A stretch of 64,000 nucleotides of DNA from Psychrobacillus sp042945595 (GTDB lineage: Bacteria > Bacillota > Bacilli > Bacillales_A > Planococcaceae), in NCBI RefSeq assembly GCF_042945595.1, contig NZ_CP168493.1, forward strand, positions 1,240,001 through 1,304,000, read 5' to 3'. Below are positions 60,619 to 64,000 of the stretch, in pieces. Both the position numbers and the translations under genes were made by a program. The notes under the pieces were generated by a model that saw only the letters and a list, made by a program, of their open reading frames with translations, searched no databases and was not told the DNA's origin. Positions within the stretch are counted from its first letter, which is position 1, and each line of letters begins with the position of its first letter.

Positions 60619-61356
60619 TTATTGAGCTGTATAGCCACCATCAACAGTTAAACTATTCCCAGTCATAAATGAGGAATCGTCACTTGCCATAAATAGTACG
60701 GCTTTTGCCATTTCTTCTGCTTGGCCAAGACGTTTCATCGGTGTCATCGAAGCTAATACTTGTTTACTTTCTTCTGGAATAATTGGTGTATCGATGAAAC
60801 CTGGGCATAATGAATTAACACGGATATTTTGCTCTGCATATTCAAGTGCAAGTGAACGTGTTAAATTAATCACGCCGCCTTTTGCTGCGTTATAAGCCGC
60901 TGAACCAGGTGAACCAACCCAACCGTACATAGATGCAGTATTCACGATTGTACCGCCACCTGTTTTTAACATTTCACGGATTGCTTCCCGCGCTACTAAG
61001 AATACACCATCTAAATCGACATTTACTGTATTCCGCCACTCAGCGTACTCTAAATCGTGTGAAGAATGAACACGCCCGATACCTGCATTATTGAACACAA
61101 TATCCACTTTACCAAAAGTTTCAACCGCTTGTTTAAAGATATCAGCTACATCTTCTTCACTAGTAATATTTGCTTTTACAAATAAAGCTTCCGCATTAAG
61201 TATTTTCAATTCTTCTTCAAAAGCTTTTCCTTTTTCTTCATTTAAATCAACAAGAACCACTTTGGCTCCTTCTGATACGAATAAACGAGCTGTTGCTGCA
61301 CCGATACCAGATGCTCCACCAGTAATCACGGCCACTTTATCTTGTAATTTTCCCAT
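60619..61356 (-). CDS. SDR family NAD(P)-dependent oxidoreductase
   Basis: This classical short-chain dehydrogenase is 245 residues, the usual length. TGGASGIG at 12-19 binds the dinucleotide and NNAG lies at 89-92. The catalytic Ser142, Tyr155 and Lys159 lie in TASMYGWVGSPGSAAYNAAK, followed by VNSLCPGFIDTPI. Asp37 after the second strand favours NAD. It is divergent from a TetR-type regulator, with direct repeats between, so it is probably induced when that repressor is released. The substrate is unknown. Confidence 0.94.
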   Translation of the reverse strand: MGKLQDKVAVITGGASGIGAATARLFVSEGAKVVLVDLNEEKGKAFEEELKILNAEALFVKANITSEEDVADIFKQAVETFGKVDIVFNNAGIGRVHSSHDLEYAEWRNTVNVDLDGVFLVAREAIREMLKTGGGTIVNTASMYGWVGSPGSAAYNAAKGGVINLTRSLALEYAEQNIRVNSLCPGFIDTPIIPEESKQVLASMTPMKRLGQAEEMAKAVLFMASDDSSFMTGNSLTVDGGYTAQ

Positions 61357-61424
61357 AATAAATTCCTCCAGTATAATAAAGTCTATAGCACAATTACATT
61401 TTCCTCAAAATGAACATATAATAT

Positions 61425-61468
61425 TTGTGCTATTTTGTTCACAAGATAATTGTACTATTTTGTTCACA
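61425..61468. promoter_or_regulatory. candidate TetR-type operator: two direct repeats
   Basis: TTGTGCTATTTTGTTCACA (61425-61443) is repeated with one change at 61450-61468 (TTGTACTATTTTGTTCACA), period 25 bp. A third, inverted half, CTATAGCACAAT, lies at 61383-61394. They overlap the expected promoter of the minus-strand SDR gene. Assignment to the neighbouring TetR is inference. Confidence 0.6.
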
Positions 61469-61550
61469 TTTAACAATCATTAAGGTATTATTAAATGTCT
61501 AACTAGTAGACACTTAAAACTAAATTGTCTGTTTTCAGGAGGTTTTTTTG

Positions 61551-62153
61551 ATGAATGATCAACAAAGTGTGACATCTCAACGGCAAAACCGTACAAAAGA
61601 ACATTTAAAGCTAGCGCTAATCGAACTCATAAAGGAAAAGGGTTACCATTCTGTTTCTGTAAAAGACATTGTAAACTATGCCGCTTATAATCGTAGTACC
61701 TTTTATGTTCATTACCAAGATAAAATAGAACTTGCGAAAGATTTACTCGATTCTATGCTTCAAGGGTTAGAAGATTCAGTAGGAAAACCATATGTAGCTG
61801 GGCATAAAGTATATACAGCAAAGCTAAATGCATCATCCTTTAATATCGTTACTTACATATATGTACACAGAAATTTTTTTGAGCTGATTAAATACGAAGA
61901 CACTCTACCAGGATTACTAACAAGATTCCCTCAAACCATCTTAAAAATTTATCAGGAATTCTTTATATTTGAAACGATCAACAACATCCCAGTCAACATG
62001 GATTATTTTAAACGTTATACAGCCTATGGCTTTTACGGTCTACTACTGAAGTGGATTACAAATGATTTCAAAGAAACTCAAAATGAATTTATCCAAGAAG
62101 TGACTGATCTAACAAAAACGCATATTTATTCACTGGAGTATATTAAAAAATAA
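61551..62153 (+). CDS. TetR/AcrR-family transcriptional regulator
   Basis: This 200-residue protein has an N-terminal TetR helix-turn-helix (LKLALIELIKEKGYHSVSVK, DIVNYAAYNRSTFYVHYQDK) and a helical ligand-binding C-terminus with the segment FYGLLLKWI. AGGAGG at 61537-61542 is 8 bases before ATG 61551; the TTG three bases earlier is also possible. It is divergent from the SDR gene, 194 bp apart, and the repeats in that gap are candidate operators for both. The ligand is unknown. Confidence 0.92.
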   Translation: MNDQQSVTSQRQNRTKEHLKLALIELIKEKGYHSVSVKDIVNYAAYNRSTFYVHYQDKIELAKDLLDSMLQGLEDSVGKPYVAGHKVYTAKLNASSFNIVTYIYVHRNFFELIKYEDTLPGLLTRFPQTILKIYQEFFIFETINNIPVNMDYFKRYTAYGFYGLLLKWITNDFKETQNEFIQEVTDLTKTHIYSLEYIKK

Positions 62154-62362
62154 CTTATCTAACTCATCAATTAATCTTATATAGAAGAAATTTATCAGGG
62201 CTTCCTCAGGCTAAAAAGCAGATCACCAATGATGAGCGAAAAAAGATGAACTTCTTCTTTTTTGCTTGTAAATATAATATCTTTATTCTCTCGGCCAACT
62301 CCATACATTCTGCTTGACCTACCATTTTTACAATCAATTCTTCTACTTGAACCGTATCAAAG
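62154..62362. other. intergenic sequence ahead of the EamA remnant
   Basis: No gene is seen on plus. On minus, about 62280-62360 reads as an open stretch (VQVEELIVKMVGQAECMELA) without a start or ribosome site; it is not recognised and is probably chance or another relic. Confidence 0.4.
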
Positions 62363-62710
62363 ATATTGAAACGCTCTAGTTTCAAGAGACTTAATAAGAA
62401 GAAAGTTCCTCAAATAATGATTACCGGTTGTTTTATTGGGTTAACAAGTATTTTTAATTATATTTCGATGCAATATTTGCCCACTTCATTAGCCATTTTA
62501 ATGTTTCAATTTGTATGAATAGGGATCATTTTCGAATGGATTTTCAGCAAAATAAAACCTGCTCCTATGACCATATTATCCATATTTTTGATTCTAATAG
62601 GGGTCTTTTTTGCTTCAAATGTTTTAAATGGGGATATACATGGTCTTCCTTAAAAAGGTTTCGTTTTTGGAATTCTATTCGCATTCACTTATGCAGGATT
62701 TTTAATATCC
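62363..62710 (+). pseudogene. EamA/DMT-family transporter, truncated at both ends and interrupted by stops
   Basis: The plus frame reads LKRSSFKRLNKKKVPQIMI, then GCFIGLTSIFNYISMQYLPT, SLAILMFQFV, a TGA (in place of Trp), IGIIFEWIFSKIKPAPMTIL, LILIGVFFASNVLNGDIHGL, a TAA, and GFVFGILFAFTYAGFLI. This is the middle of a ten-helix EamA exporter. The N-terminal about 50 residues and the whole second half are missing. The right break coincides with the start of the GGGAACAC repeat at 62711. Confidence 0.85.
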
Positions 62711-62777
62711 CTGTGTCACGAACAATTTAGACGCAATTCAGAATAGTGTCTGAGTTGTGCGTGGCTCAGTGAACACT
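62711..62777 (+). repeat. GGGAACAC-ended dispersed repeat, longest copy
   Basis: It begins CTGTGTCACGAACAATTTAG and ends GTTGTGCGTGGCTCAGTGAA then CACT, with an extra ACGCAATTC compared with 52266-52321. Its left edge cuts the EamA remnant. Confidence 0.8.
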
Positions 62778-62809
62778 CACTATGATAGACGGTTATACTA
62801 GAGAAACAT

Positions 62810-62882
62810 AGATAGTATTCATTGATAAAGAAGTGCTAAGTGGACGAAATTGCATCATCCTCCGTTTTTAAAAGAGTAGGAC
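62810..62882 (+). repeat. dispersed repeat, copy matching 25592-25668
   Basis: The blocks TAGTATTCATTGATAAAGAA and GTGGACGAAATTGCATC are shared with 25592-25668 in the same orientation. Confidence 0.75.
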
Positions 62883-62998
62883 AGGTTCTAACTTTCATTA
62901 TCCTTACCTTAGGCAACTTGTCTTTAAGATGAAAGGAAATTTCTTTAACAATGGCGAATATCTAGGTTAGATAGGTTAATAGATAGGAGGCATAATGA

Positions 62999-63952
62999 GT
63001 GTTTAATGTGAAGATAGAGACAGAATATTTCACTTTACATAGGCTTGCAGAAGGAGTGCATGCAGCAATAGCAAAACCTGGTCAAGGAGCATGGAGTAAT
63101 GCAGGGGTTGTCGACTTGGGAGATGAACTGCTAGTATTTGATTCATTTAGTACACCTTCAGCTGCCAAAGAGTTAAGGAAACAAGCAGAAATGATTATCG
63201 GAAAAAAGGTGAAATATCTTATAAATAGCCATTATCATGGAGACCATGTGTTTGGCAATCAAGTATTTGAAGATGCAACGATTATTTCTACTTCTTTAAC
63301 TAATAAATGGTTTAGAGAACAAAATACGATTCATGATGTGCAGAAGGAAATAGAGGAAACGAAGCAATATCTACATATTTTAAGCAATCAGATAGAAAAA
63401 ACGGAAGATAATATTATAAAGATCAGTCTATTAAATCAATATGAAGAAATGTCCAAAGTGTTAGAGGATCTACCTCATTTGAAAACAGTATTGCCTTCCG
63501 TTATCTTTGAAAAACATTTGGTTATCCAAGGTTCGAAACGAACTGTAGAGCTCCACTGCTTAGGGGGAGGGCACTCACCAAGTGATACTTTTTTGTATTT
63601 ACCCGATGACAAGATAGCATTCATGGGGGATATCATTACAGAAGACCTTCATTTGCCAATTTATAACCCAAAAGAATTTTTGACTATTCTAGAAAACGTA
63701 AAACAATTGGATATGAAAACAGTTGTCCCGGGACATGGGGAAGTAGGGACATTAGCGTTTGGTGAGATATTAATAAATTATTTATCATTTTTAATTAAAA
63801 AGGTAATGGATGCGCAACAAAATAATATATCAATGAGTGATTTCATCTCAGAGTTTATGATGCCTAGTGAATATGCAAACTGGAAAGGTGTAAATGGAAT
63901 CACTCGTAACCTTACAACTGTATATAACTTCTATGCAGGAAAGCATGAATAG
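62999..63952 (+). CDS. MBL-fold metallo-hydrolase
   Basis: This 317-residue metallo-beta-lactamase-fold protein has the metal site HYHGDH at residues 78-83, a later GGGHSPSDT (third His), FMGDI with the bridging Asp, and VPGHGEVG (last His). A helical insertion (about 105-165, KEIEETKQYLHILSNQIEKTE) sits between the first two motifs. Substrates in the family are diverse. The start is GTG 62999, 8 bases after AGGAGG. The 3' end and upstream region are duplicated around 60 kb. It may be co-transcribed with the next gene 11 bp on. Confidence 0.93.
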   Translation: MFNVKIETEYFTLHRLAEGVHAAIAKPGQGAWSNAGVVDLGDELLVFDSFSTPSAAKELRKQAEMIIGKKVKYLINSHYHGDHVFGNQVFEDATIISTSLTNKWFREQNTIHDVQKEIEETKQYLHILSNQIEKTEDNIIKISLLNQYEEMSKVLEDLPHLKTVLPSVIFEKHLVIQGSKRTVELHCLGGGHSPSDTFLYLPDDKIAFMGDIITEDLHLPIYNPKEFLTILENVKQLDMKTVVPGHGEVGTLAFGEILINYLSFLIKKVMDAQQNNISMSDFISEFMMPSEYANWKGVNGITRNLTTVYNFYAGKHE

Positions 63953-63963
63953 GAGGGAGCTTT

Positions 63964-64000
63964 TTGCAAAGTTACAAGACGATAATGGATGGAAGCACAG
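63964..64000 (+). CDS. start of a further gene, cut by the window edge
   Basis: A TTG at 63964 follows GGAGGGAG by 4 to 5 bases and opens a frame (MQSYKTIMDGST) that runs to the window end. The product cannot be told from 12 residues. It is probably in an operon with the MBL gene. Confidence 0.45.
   Translation, partial: MQSYKTIMDGST

Noticed and set aside
61091..61483. 130-codon plus-strand ORF
   Set aside because: It is antisense to the 5' half of the SDR gene and runs through the operator repeats; no supporting signal.

Overview
The window looks like chromosome from a low-GC, Gram-positive, endospore-forming Bacillales bacterium. The spore markers are an alpha/beta-type small acid-soluble spore protein (37169-37441) and a splA-splB pair for spore photoproduct repair (38590-39857). 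Strong AGGAGG ribosome sites, frequent TTG/GTG starts, Feo iron uptake, the LysM/NlpC cell-wall enzyme and the general gene content suggest a Planococcaceae (Psychrobacillus or Lysinibacillus-like) relative. That placement is inference. No phage, plasmid, CRISPR, rRNA or tRNA was seen. The character is a core chromosome with unusually many decayed genes and dispersed short repeats.

Layout. 1-5 kb: the end of an alpha/beta hydrolase, a CofE-like gamma-glutamyl ligase homologue divergent from a LysR regulator, a second LysR, and a PhzF-family gene. 5.2-8.8 kb: a probable operon of a Tat-exported small subunit, a GMC flavoprotein, TatA and TatC, so a secreted dehydrogenase appears to carry its own translocase. 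8.9-11.4 kb: feoA-feoB plus a 48-residue cysteine-rich FeoB partner, behind a near-perfect Fur box. 11.5-14.5 kb: a two-component system and a four-repeat membrane protein that it may control. 14.6-16.6 kb: a membrane-anchored polysaccharide deacetylase with a coiled-coil partner. 17-21.7 kb: a divergent HPr-kinase homologue, an ABC exporter and a second two-component system. 21.8-24.5 kb: a tldD/pmbA pair. 24.5-26.2 kb: a geneless stretch full of repeats and hairpins. 26-33.5 kb: a NupC-type nucleoside transporter, a TspO-like protein that seems to start at CTG, a dead DUF1254 gene, small membrane proteins and a lipoprotein/MBOAT/DHHW O-acylation operon. 34-42.5 kb: a sodium:alanine symporter, spore-related genes, a DUF6944-like repetitive protein, a laccase-domain protein and a Gfo/Idh oxidoreductase. 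42.8-49.5 kb: a dead AGCS symporter, the second DUF6944-like paralogue, LysR, YitT and a frameshifted methyltransferase. 49.9-55.6 kb: a chemoreceptor, a GH10-like hydrolase, a LysM-NlpC/P60 wall hydrolase and a small hydrophilic protein. 55.7-60 kb: a lipoprotein, a three-gene ABC-2 exporter and its probable ArsR-type repressor. 60-64 kb: a small membrane protein, a divergent SDR/TetR pair, a dead EamA transporter and an MBL-fold hydrolase.

The most unusual signal is genome decay. Two loci share a duplicated methyltransferase + lipoprotein block in which opposite members have been lost. A ghost copy of the MBL gene has its flanks kept, with a small membrane-protein gene where its body should be. 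A dispersed repeat ending in GGGAACAC abuts the break points of two dead genes. Several REP-like families recur in both orientations. All similarities were judged by eye, without database searches.
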